Below, one piece after another: positions 6,284 through 11,495 of a DNA stretch of 11,495 nt. Numbering within the stretch: position 1 is the first letter of the stretch; every line of letters begins with the position of its first letter. The position numbers were made by a program, and so were the translations under genes. Source of the stretch: CANKHA01 sp035699705. Lineage in GTDB: Bacteria; Pseudomonadota; Alphaproteobacteria; Rhizobiales; Xanthobacteraceae. Below the pieces are notes generated by a model. It worked only from the letters and a program-made list of their open reading frames with translations. It was not told where the DNA came from and did not search any database. Where the stretch lies: NCBI GenBank assembly GCA_035699705.1, contig DASSPI010000181.1, positions 1 through 11,495 on the forward strand, written 5' to 3'.

Positions 6284-6331
6284 CGCGTGGTCCCGAAAAG
6301 TGGGAACCGGTTTTCCGATAAGATCATGCGC
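6283..6331. repeat. Imperfect palindromic intergenic repeat between hemW and the convergent lipoprotein gene
   Basis: GCGCGTGGTC (6283-6292) pairs over ten positions, two of them G-T, with GATCATGCGC (6322-6331). Inside, CCGAAAA (6293-6299) pairs with TTTTCCG (6311-6317) with one mismatch, around an 11-base loop. The wording (CCCGAAAAGTGGGAACCGG, then AGATCATGC) matches a short palindrome I remember from many intergenic spaces in Bradyrhizobium relatives. It fills the 55 bases between two converging genes and may end transcription from both sides, though it has no T tail. Confidence 0.65.
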
Positions 6332-6338
6332 CGGTGAT

Positions 6339-7556
6339 TTAAGTGCCGGACCCGAAGGAACGCGGCGCCGGCGCGAGCGGCTGTCCGCCGGACGATGTGA
6401 CGCGCATCACCGCCAGCCCGCGTTCATTGGTGCCGTCGGAGCGGAAACGGAACACGCCGTCGATGCCGGCAAAGCCCGAGGCCGCGGTCAAAGTTTCCTC
6501 CGAGAATCGCTGCGCGCCATGCGTCTTCACCAGCGCCGCGACCAGCGCGACCGCGTCATAAGCAAGCGTCGCGGTCTGCACCGGATCCTGATTGAAGCGC
6601 TTGCGGTAGCGCGCGGCGAAATTCCGGTAACCGGCGGGATCAGGCGCGGGATACCAGGCGCCCTGCAATGTCGGCGCCGAGGACACGCTCGGATCGGCCC
6701 ATAATCCGCTGCCGAGAAGCTGCAGACGTTTCACGTTCACCCGACTGGCTGCGAGCGCCTCGACAAGATCGGCGGCGTCCGATCCGTCGGGAATAAACAG
6801 CGCATCCGCCGTCGCCGCCGCCTGCGCCACGGCGCTCACCGCGGCCTGCCGCGCGCCCTTCTCGAGCGGATAGCGCTGCAACGCGACGATGCGTCCGCCG
6901 CGGCGCGCGACCGCCTGGTTGAAGGCGGCCTCCACCACGGTGCCGTAAGCATTGTCCGGCACCAGCCCGATGAAGGAGCGTTTGCCGGCCGAGGCGGCAT
7001 AGCCGACGACACGCTCGACGTCGGATTCCGGCAGGAAGCTCAGAAGATAGACCCCGCGCGCCGCGACGCTGGTGTCGGTGGAAAAGGCGATCACCGGCCG
7101 GCCGTTCTGGCGCGCGATCTGTCCCGCAGCCGCGACCGATTGCGCAAACAGCGGGCCGAGGATGATCTCGGCGCCCTCGGCCAAGGCCTGCTGCGTCGCC
7201 GCCTGCGCGCCGCCGGTGGTGCCGCCGTCGTCTTTCGCCAGCAACTGGATGTCGGGATTGTTGAATTCGGCCAGCGCCATCTCGGCGGCGTTTTTCATCG
7301 ACTGCGCCGCCATGCCGGCATTGCCGCCGGCCGAAAGCGGCAGGATCAGCCCGACGCGGATCCGGCCGGTGCCGACCACAGCGGGCTGCTGCGGGGCGGC
7401 GCCGGGCTGCACGGTCGTGCCGAAGTCGCCGACGTTCATGCCGGAACAGGCGGCGCCCAGCCCGGCGAAGCCGAGCAGCAGGGCGCCAAGGCAAATCCGC
7501 CGCGAGAGCGGGCGCGAAAGTATCAGTGACTGCAAAGGCCTAAGCATCCAATCCAT
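6339..7556 (-). CDS. Lipoprotein of the penicillin-binding protein activator (LpoA-like) / periplasmic-binding type
   Basis: The 405-residue product starts with a signal peptide: arginines, then ICLGALLLGFAGLGAAC, with cysteine 37 the likely lipidated residue. The -3 glycine is less usual for a lipobox. Residues 66-80 (IRVGLILPLSAGGNA) open a type I periplasmic-binding fold. It continues with AAQSMKNAAEMALAEFN, GAEIILGPLFAQSVAAAGQIA, RPVIAFSTDT, FIGLVPDNAYGTVVEAAFNQ and a C-terminal GAWYPAPDPAGYRNFAARYRKRF. This is the LppC/LpoA-like family that rhizobial genomes carry beside rsmI. LpoA in gammaproteobacteria activates peptidoglycan synthase PBP1A from the outer membrane. In alphaproteobacteria the role is assumed, and an amino-acid-binding function is possible. 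The start at 7556 has no clear ribosome-binding site, and an ATG three codons in is equally possible. The gene is divergent from rsmI and convergent with hemW. Confidence 0.85.
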   Translation of the reverse strand: MDWMLRPLQSLILSRPLSRRICLGALLLGFAGLGAACSGMNVGDFGTTVQPGAAPQQPAVVGTGRIRVGLILPLSAGGNAGMAAQSMKNAAEMALAEFNNPDIQLLAKDDGGTTGGAQAATQQALAEGAEIILGPLFAQSVAAAGQIARQNGRPVIAFSTDTSVAARGVYLLSFLPESDVERVVGYAASAGKRSFIGLVPDNAYGTVVEAAFNQAVARRGGRIVALQRYPLEKGARQAAVSAVAQAAATADALFIPDGSDAADLVEALAASRVNVKRLQLLGSGLWADPSVSSAPTLQGAWYPAPDPAGYRNFAARYRKRFNQDPVQTATLAYDAVALVAALVKTHGAQRFSEETLTAASGFAGIDGVFRFRSDGTNERGLAVMRVTSSGGQPLAPAPRSFGSGT

Positions 7557-7579
7557 TCTGGCGGCGAATAGTAAACCAA

Positions 7580-7628
7580 GTTACTAGGTAACCCCTTGCG
7601 GCAACAGCATGACGCCCGCGCAAGCGGG
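7580..7628. promoter_or_regulatory. Divergent spacer with two small palindromes (lipoprotein gene / rsmI)
   Basis: The 89 bases between the divergent starts hold GTTAC-TAG-GTAAC (7580-7592) and a CCCGC-GCAA-GCGGG stem-loop (7615-7628). The stem-loop ends 17 bases before the rsmI ATG. I could not find a convincing -35/-10 pair for either gene. The first palindrome could be an operator, and the second would sit in the rsmI leader. Confidence 0.3.
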
Positions 7629-7645
7629 GGATAAAGTGCCCGCCC

Positions 7646-8590
7646 ATGAAGCCGCGACCCGCTCCCGCCAAAGCTGCGCCCCCCGATCAAAAGCCGTCCC
7701 GAAGCTATGTCATAGCCGGGCGGACGGTCGAGGCCCCGGCGCTTTCGCCCGGGCTGCATATCGCCGCAACCCCGATCGGCAATCTCGGCGACATCACCCT
7801 GCGCGCCCTGGAAGCCTTGGCCGGGGCCGACGTGATCGCCTGCGAGGACACCCGGGTCACCCGCAAGCTGCTCGACCGGTACGGCATCGCGACGCCGCTG
7901 ACGCCCTATCACGAGCACAATGCCGCCGAGGCGCGGCCGAAAATTCTCGGCCGGCTGGAAGCAGGCGAAGCGGTGGTGCTGGTTTCCGACGCCGGCACCC
8001 CGCTGATCTCCGATCCGGGCTTCAAGCTGGCCGCCGCCGTGCGCGCGGCCGGGCATGCGGTGACGGCGCTGCCGGGAGCGTCGGCTACCCTTGCGGCGCT
8101 CACCGTTGCCGGGCTTCCCACCGACCGGTTTTTCTTCGAGGGATTTTTGCCGCCGAAGGAAGCCGCGCGGCGCGCGCGCATCGCCGAGCTGGCGCGCATC
8201 CCGGCCACGCTGGTGTTGTTCGAGAGCGGGCCGCGGCTGGGCGCCTCGCTCGCCGATCTCGCGGAGGGATTGGGCCCGCGCGCGGCTGCGGTCTGCCGCG
8301 AGCTGACCAAGCTGCATGAGGAAGTGCGCCCGGCGAGACTTCCGGAGCTGGCGCAGCATTACGCCAGGGAAGCCGAAACGCGCGGCGAGATCGTGCTGGT
8401 GATCGCCCCTCCGCCGCAAGAGGCGCAGCCCGAGGCCGCGGAGGTGGATGAATTGCTGCGGCAGGCCTTCGTTCGGGTTTCGGTGAAAGACGCGGTGAGC
8501 GAAGTGGCCGCCGCCACCGGCCTGCCCCGCCGCGACGTTTATCAACGCGCGCTCGCGCTGGCGAAAGATGACGGCGATGGCGCGCGGTGA
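7646..8590 (+). CDS. rsmI: RsmI, 16S rRNA (cytidine-1402 2'-O) methyltransferase
   Basis: RsmI uses S-adenosylmethionine to 2'-O-methylate C1402 in the decoding centre of 16S rRNA. The 314-residue protein has the tetrapyrrole-methylase fold. Its motifs are LHIAATPIGNLGDITLRALE (37-56), ACEDTRVTRKLL (65-76), VLVSDAGTPLISDPG (111-125), LPGASATLAAL (142-152) and GLPTDRFFFEGFLPP (156-170). About 35 residues rich in proline and lysine precede the usual family start at GLHIAATPIG. No better start codon lies nearer, but the ATG at 7646 has only a weak ribosome-binding site. Its last 23 bases overlap yraN, so rsmI-yraN-gshB look like one operon. Confidence 0.95.
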   Translation: MKPRPAPAKAAPPDQKPSRSYVIAGRTVEAPALSPGLHIAATPIGNLGDITLRALEALAGADVIACEDTRVTRKLLDRYGIATPLTPYHEHNAAEARPKILGRLEAGEAVVLVSDAGTPLISDPGFKLAAAVRAAGHAVTALPGASATLAALTVAGLPTDRFFFEGFLPPKEAARRARIAELARIPATLVLFESGPRLGASLADLAEGLGPRAAAVCRELTKLHEEVRPARLPELAQHYAREAETRGEIVLVIAPPPQEAQPEAAEVDELLRQAFVRVSVKDAVSEVAAATGLPRRDVYQRALALAKDDGDGAR

Positions 8591-8978
8591 TCCCTCCGAG
8601 CTTCGCCCCGGCGTTACCGGGCCGCGGCAGGTCGCCTTCCGGCTCGGGCTGTCGGCGGAAAGCCGCGCCGCCGCCTTTCTCATCGCCAAGGGCTTTCGCA
8701 TCCTCGCGCGGCGATGGCGCAGCCCGGTGGGCGAGATCGACATCGTCGCGCGCCGGCGCAAGCTGCTGGTCTTCGTCGAGGTGAAGGCGCGCGACACGCT
8801 CGACGGCGCCGCCGAATCCGTCACGCCGCAGCAGAAGCGGCGCATCTGCGCCGCGGCGGAAGCCTGGCTGGCGAAATATCCCGACGACAGCGTGCGCGAC
8901 ATGCGCTTTGACGCCATGCTGGTGGCGCCCGGCCGCCTGCCGCGCCACATCATTGCAGCCTTCGAGGTGGAGACGTGA
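8568..8978 (+). CDS. yraN: YraN / UPF0102 family protein, nuclease-like fold
   Basis: This small protein family (UPF0102) almost always travels with rsmI. The 136-residue product has the core motif GEIDIVARRRKLLVFVEVKAR (55-75). Aspartate 58, glutamate 71 and lysine 73 match the D...ExK pattern of Holliday-junction-resolvase-like nucleases. LSAESRAAAFLIAKGFRILARR (28-49) forms the leading helix and strand. No firm biochemical role is established for the family; a DNA-processing role is suggested by the fold alone. Translation may begin at 8568 or at the next ATG, 8577, and both lie inside the end of rsmI. The stop overlaps the gshB start by four bases. Confidence 0.93.
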   Translation: MTAMARGDPSELRPGVTGPRQVAFRLGLSAESRAAAFLIAKGFRILARRWRSPVGEIDIVARRRKLLVFVEVKARDTLDGAAESVTPQQKRRICAAAEAWLAKYPDDSVRDMRFDAMLVAPGRLPRHIIAAFEVET

Positions 8979-9916
8979 GCCTGAAAGTCGCCGCACAGAT
9001 GGACCCGATCGAGCGGATCAATATCCGCGGCGATTCCACTTTCGCTCTGCTGCTGGAAGCGCAGCAGCGCGGCCATGCCATTTCCTATTACACGCCCGAC
9101 AAGCTGGCGATGAACGGCGGCAAGGTTTTCGCCACGGTCCGGCCGCTGCAAGTGGCGGACACCGAAGGCAGCCACTTCACGCTGGGCGAGCCGCGCCGCG
9201 CCGGGCTGACCGAGTTCGACGTGATCCTGCTGCGGCAGGATCCGCCCTTCGACCTCAATTACATCACCACCACGCATCTGCTGGAGCGCATCCATCCCAG
9301 GACGCTGGTGGTCAACGATCCGGCGCATGTGCGCAACGCGCCGGAGAAACTGTTCGTCACCGAATTCCCCGAGCTGATGCCGCCGACCTTGCTCTCGCGC
9401 GACCTCGCCGAGATCAAGAGCTTCCGCGCCGAGCACGGTGACATCGTGATGAAGCCGCTCTACGGCAAGGGCGGCGAAGCGGTGTTCCTGATCGAGCGCG
9501 AGGACCCGAATTTCGGCTCGCTCTATGACCTGTTCTCCACCTCGTTCCGCGAGGCCTGGGTGACGCAGAAATTTCTGCCCGCGGTGCGGCAGGGCGACAA
9601 GCGCATCATCCTGGTGGACGGCGAATTCGCCGGCGCGGTGAACCGCGTGCCCGCGGCCGACGACATCCGCTCCAACATGGTGCGCGGCGGTGCGGCCAAG
9701 GCCACCGAGCTGACCGAGCGCGAACGCGAGATCTGCGCGCGCATCGGCCCCTCGCTGCGCGAGCGCGGATTGTTGTTTGTCGGCATCGACGTGATCGACG
9801 GCTGGCTGACCGAGATCAACGTCACCTCGCCCACCGGCATCCGCGCGATCAAGAATCTCGGCGGGCCGGATATCGCGGCGCTGATCTGGGACAGGATCGA
9901 AGCCAAGCGGCGCTGA
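8975..9916 (+). CDS. gshB: GshB, glutathione synthetase
   Basis: GshB is the ATP-grasp ligase that joins gamma-glutamylcysteine and glycine in the second step of glutathione synthesis in the cytoplasm. The 313-residue product starts VAAQMDPIERINIRGDSTFALLLEAQ, the typical opening. It contains LLRQDPPFDLNYITTTHLLE (85-104), the ATP-binding DIVMKPLYGKGGEAVF (156-171), GDKRIILVDGEF (207-218), RSNMVRGGAAKAT (232-244) and the metal-binding EINVTSPTGIRAI (280-292). The start is a GTG at 8975 overlapping the yraN stop, with a GGTGGAG ribosome-binding site just before it. No free-standing promoter is seen, so expression probably depends on the rsmI promoter. The gene converges with the cytochrome gene 30 bases beyond its stop. 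Confidence 0.97.
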   Translation: MSLKVAAQMDPIERINIRGDSTFALLLEAQQRGHAISYYTPDKLAMNGGKVFATVRPLQVADTEGSHFTLGEPRRAGLTEFDVILLRQDPPFDLNYITTTHLLERIHPRTLVVNDPAHVRNAPEKLFVTEFPELMPPTLLSRDLAEIKSFRAEHGDIVMKPLYGKGGEAVFLIEREDPNFGSLYDLFSTSFREAWVTQKFLPAVRQGDKRIILVDGEFAGAVNRVPAADDIRSNMVRGGAAKATELTEREREICARIGPSLRERGLLFVGIDVIDGWLTEINVTSPTGIRAIKNLGGPDIAALIWDRIEAKRR

Positions 9917-9924
9917 ATTTTTTT

Positions 9925-9941
9925 CTCCTCATGGTGAGGAG
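9925..9941. repeat. Short perfect stem-loop between gshB and the cytochrome gene
   Basis: CTCCTCA (9925-9931) and TGAGGAG (9935-9941) pair perfectly around TGG. Seven T residues lie just left of it (9918-9924). For gshB the T run therefore precedes the stem, and for the cytochrome transcript it would read as A, so it is not a standard intrinsic terminator. The wording CTCCTCATGGTGAGGAGCGC matches part of a longer repeat I remember in rhizobial intergenic regions, so this may be a truncated copy. Confidence 0.5.
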
Positions 9942-9946
9942 CGCCC

Positions 9947-10918
9947 TCACTTCACGCTCTTCTCTTTCCGTAATTTTTCGATCGCGGCGCGAATCGGCGC
10001 GAACGGCCCGTATTTGTGCTGCGCCTGCGTAAAGCCGTCGGCATAGGGCGGATAAGGCGTGTCGACCGGCTTCGACAAGAGATCGGGGAAATCCGTCTCC
10101 AGCCCGGGCTTTTGCGGCCGCGGCTGCGAGAGCACATAGGCCGACACGTCCCACGATTCCTCCACCGTGAGCCGCACGTCGAGATAGTCGGTGCCGTGCG
10201 GCATGTTGAAATGCACGAAATTCGCCATCGTCGACAGCCGCGCCATGCCGGCGCCGTCGTTGAATGCATCGCCGCCCCAGAGCGGCGGGATCATGTAACC
10301 GAGCGCAAGGTCCGCGCTGCTGCGCGGCAGGCCGGAGCCGTCGCTGTTGTGGCAGGTAAGGCAAGTTTTCGCATAGATCGCGCGGCCGCGCGCGGGGTCG
10401 GCGGCGCGCTTGAGCTCCGCCATGTGTCCGCTGCCGAGCCCGGGCAATGTCTGACCCGGCGCCACGCCGGTGCTGAGGAATTTGATGTAGGCGACCATCG
10501 CCTGCATTTCCGGCGCATCATTGGCGAGCGCGCGCCCGTTCATGCTGCGCGTCATGCAGGAATTGAGACGGTCCTCGATCGTGATCTCGCCGCCGGAGCG
10601 CGCGCTGTATTGCGGGAAGGCGCCGAACAGGCCGAACAGCGGCAAACCGAATTTCTTGGTGCCGGCCTGCAGATGGCAATTGGTGCAGGCGAGATTGTTG
10701 CCGGCGTAGCGCTTGGCCGGATCGGCCGTCTGCGGCCCGAGATAGGCATAGGTCGCGGCGATCAGGTCGCGCCCGGCGCGGATCTGCATCCCCTGCGCAT
10801 CGCGCGGCAACGCGCCGACTTCCGGCACGCTCCAAACCGGCGCGGTTTGCGCCAAGCCGCCGCCCGCCGGCAAAGCGACGGCGAGAACAAGGACCGGCAA
10901 AATGCGCAGAACGACCAT
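9947..10918 (-). CDS. tsdA: Di-haem cytochrome c, TsdA-like (thiosulfate dehydrogenase family)
   Basis: From the ATG at 10918 the 323-residue protein begins MVVLRILPVLVLAVALPAGGGLA, a good secretion signal. An in-frame ATG at 10972 would put 18 extra residues before it, so 10918 is preferred; neither start has a strong ribosome-binding site. Two c-type haem motifs are present: CTNCH (78-82) and CLTCH (186-190). The blocks between and after them match TsdA: LIAATYAYLGP, GTKKFGLPLFGLFGAFPQY, LNSCMTRSMNG, AYIKFLSTGV, PPLWGGDAFNDGAGM, PRPQKPG and a C-terminal HKYGPF. Cysteine 121 in SCMTRSMNG fits the cysteine that ligates haem 1 in TsdA, and methionine 239 in FNMP is a candidate for haem 2. TsdA oxidises thiosulfate to tetrathionate in the periplasm, or the reverse. 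Nothing else for sulfur metabolism is visible, so the substrate is inferred. Confidence 0.75.
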   Translation of the reverse strand: MVVLRILPVLVLAVALPAGGGLAQTAPVWSVPEVGALPRDAQGMQIRAGRDLIAATYAYLGPQTADPAKRYAGNNLACTNCHLQAGTKKFGLPLFGLFGAFPQYSARSGGEITIEDRLNSCMTRSMNGRALANDAPEMQAMVAYIKFLSTGVAPGQTLPGLGSGHMAELKRAADPARGRAIYAKTCLTCHNSDGSGLPRSSADLALGYMIPPLWGGDAFNDGAGMARLSTMANFVHFNMPHGTDYLDVRLTVEESWDVSAYVLSQPRPQKPGLETDFPDLLSKPVDTPYPPYADGFTQAQHKYGPFAPIRAAIEKLRKEKSVK

Positions 10919-11095
10919 CGCGCGATCTTGCGGCAAAAAGCCTGCGCTGTGGAACTGGGCCAATGGCCCCATCCGTTTTGTTGGCTAACGATTTGAGCAG
11001 GAGCCTGGTCGGCCAGTGGCGGAGTCGCGCAGGCCATGACGGGAAAAGGAATCAGTTATCGAACAGCCACGCTTTGCTTTCTTCCCCCTCTCCAT

Positions 11096-11121
11096 CCGAT
11101 CTCGGGTTTACCCGAGATCGG
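11096..11121. repeat. Palindromic module A, copy 1
   Basis: Perfect 12-base arms (CCGATCTCGGGT and its complement) around TT. It shares the ten bases GATCTCGGGT on each side with the module at 11343-11368. Confidence 0.9.
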
Positions 11122-11131
11122 CACTATCAGT

Positions 11132-11161
11132 GGCACAAGTCGGATATATCCGACTTGTGCC
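11132..11161. repeat. Palindromic module B, copy 1
   Basis: A perfect 30-base palindrome with no unpaired centre (half-site GGCACAAGTCGGATA). It shares AAGTCGGAT/ATCCGACTT with the module at 11306-11331. Confidence 0.9.
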
Positions 11162-11180
11162 GGGGAGAGGGTCGGGGTGC

Positions 11181-11192
11181 TCGCCTAGGCGA
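11181..11192. repeat. Twelve-base perfect palindrome inside an interrupted repeat consensus
   Basis: TCGCCTAGGCGA lies in a 20-base stretch (11180-11199). Removing that stretch would restore GGTGAGGGGG, the form that appears intact and inverted at 11230-11238 (CCCTCACCC). Confidence 0.6.
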
Positions 11193-11243
11193 AGCCTGGA
11201 GGGGGTTCCGCCCTACGAGAGTCCGTACGCCCTCACCCGGCTC

Positions 11244-11289
11244 GCACGCAGTCAAGCTTGCGCAGACTGCGTAAACTTGTCTGCGGTGC
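11244..11289. repeat. Palindromic module C (imperfect, 46 bases)
   Basis: The left arm (starting GCACGCAGTCAAG) and the right arm (ending CTTGTCTGCGGTGC) are complementary over about 22 bases around A11266, with three mismatches and one extra base. An alternative stem pairs ACGCAGTC (11246-11253) with GACTGCGT (11265-11272). Confidence 0.75.
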
Positions 11290-11305
11290 TTGCCACCCTC
11301 TCCCA

Positions 11306-11331
11306 GCCAAGTCGGATTTATCCGACTTGGC
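11306..11331. repeat. Palindromic module B, copy 2
   Basis: Perfect 12-base arms (GCCAAGTCGGAT and its complement) around TT, with the same core as the module at 11132-11161. Confidence 0.9.
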
Positions 11332-11342
11332 CACTCATCGTG

Positions 11343-11368
11343 CTGATCTCGGGTAAACCCGAGATCAG
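11343..11368. repeat. Palindromic module A, copy 2 (inverted)
   Basis: Perfect 12-base arms (CTGATCTCGGGT and its complement) around AA. The centre is the complement of the TT in copy 1, so the two copies lie in opposite orientation. Confidence 0.9.
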
Positions 11369-11466
11369 TGGAGAGGGAAAAGTCCGCGCTTCGAATTCAG
11401 AATCTCCAACAGCCAACGCTCCGCTGCCCCGTATTGTGGTCAGGCGACGGGTGCCTGCCTTCTTTG

Positions 11467-11489
11467 TCCCCCGAAAAAGATCCGGGGGA
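11467..11489. repeat. Stem-loop at the right edge
   Basis: TCCCCCG (11467-11473) pairs with CGGGGGA (11483-11489) around nine bases, mostly A. There is no T tail on either strand within the window. It could belong to a feature beyond the edge. Confidence 0.4.
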
Positions 11490-11495
11490 GCGGAG

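Larger units (their letters stand above)
11086..11377. repeat. Nested mosaic of palindromic repeats
   Basis: The region 10919-11495 has no credible gene; most of it is this element. The outermost arms are CCCTCTCC (11086-11093) and GGAGAGGG (11370-11377). Inside them lie two related palindromes (11096-11121 and 11343-11368), then another related pair (11132-11161 and 11306-11331). Next come arms GGGAGAGGGT (11163-11172) and ACCCTCTCCC (11295-11304), and a centre containing a 12-base palindrome and a 46-base imperfect palindrome. The layers are symmetric, so the whole region could form one branched cruciform. The wording resembles palindromic intergenic repeats I remember from rhizobial genomes, but the nesting is unusual. 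Bases 10973-11085 and 11378-11466 show nothing I can name. Confidence 0.85.

Noticed and set aside
7523..9436. Minus-strand open frame of 637 codons opposite rsmI, yraN and gshB
   Set aside because: It is the antisense shadow of three well-recognised genes in G+C-rich DNA. The translation is arginine- and glycine-rich with no domain.
9918..9941. Intrinsic terminator after gshB
   Set aside because: The T run comes before the stem for gshB, and on the other strand the stem is followed by A, so neither direction fits.
10963..11274. Plus-strand open frame of 103 codons at the right end
   Set aside because: It overlaps the cytochrome gene start and then runs through the palindromic modules. Its product has no family motif and its length is explained by stop-poor repeats.
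11086..11377. CRISPR array
   Set aside because: The repeats are palindromic, occur twice each in inverted order and lack regular spacers; no cas genes are present.

Overview
The window is a G+C-rich piece of an alphaproteobacterial chromosome. It most resembles the Hyphomicrobiales (Rhizobiales), in the Bradyrhizobium / Rhodopseudomonas / Pseudolabrys-like group. This rests on the protein sequences, on the gene order hrcA-grpE-dnaK next to rph-rdgB-hemW and rsmI-yraN-gshB, and on short palindromic intergenic repeats of a type I remember from that group. No phage, plasmid, CRISPR, tRNA or rRNA genes are visible.

Left block (1-2419, minus strand): a heat-shock cluster. hrcA, encoding the HrcA repressor, is followed by grpE. 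After a 375-base gap comes the start of dnaK, which runs off the left edge. The gap holds a candidate RpoH-type promoter and a leader with two alternative hairpins. The hrcA ribosome-binding site lies inside a small hairpin. I see no canonical CIRCE operator.

Middle block (2731-6283, plus strand): rph (RNase PH) and rdgB (dITP/XTP pyrophosphatase) overlap by four bases, and hemW (haem chaperone, radical SAM) follows. Between rdgB and hemW lies an islet of about 0.94 kb, clearly lower in G+C. It is bounded by two 40-base direct copies of the rdgB 3' end. Its one gene, on the minus strand, encodes a two-transmembrane protein with pieces that look like a degenerate acyl carrier protein lacking the phosphopantetheine serine. 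The displaced original end of rdgB is still readable upstream of hemW.

Right block (6339-10918): a lipoprotein of the penicillin-binding-protein activator (LpoA-like) type on the minus strand diverges from rsmI-yraN-gshB on the plus strand, three genes joined by short overlaps. A minus-strand di-haem cytochrome c of the TsdA (thiosulfate dehydrogenase) type converges on gshB.

Right edge (10919-11495): no credible gene. About 290 bases (11086-11377) form a nested mosaic of inverted repeats in which at least five short palindromic modules sit inside a larger CCCTCTCC...GGAGAGGG repeat. Together with the rdgB islet it is the most unusual part of the window. The rest is mostly housekeeping: protein folding, tRNA and rRNA maturation, nucleotide-pool cleaning, haem delivery and glutathione synthesis.
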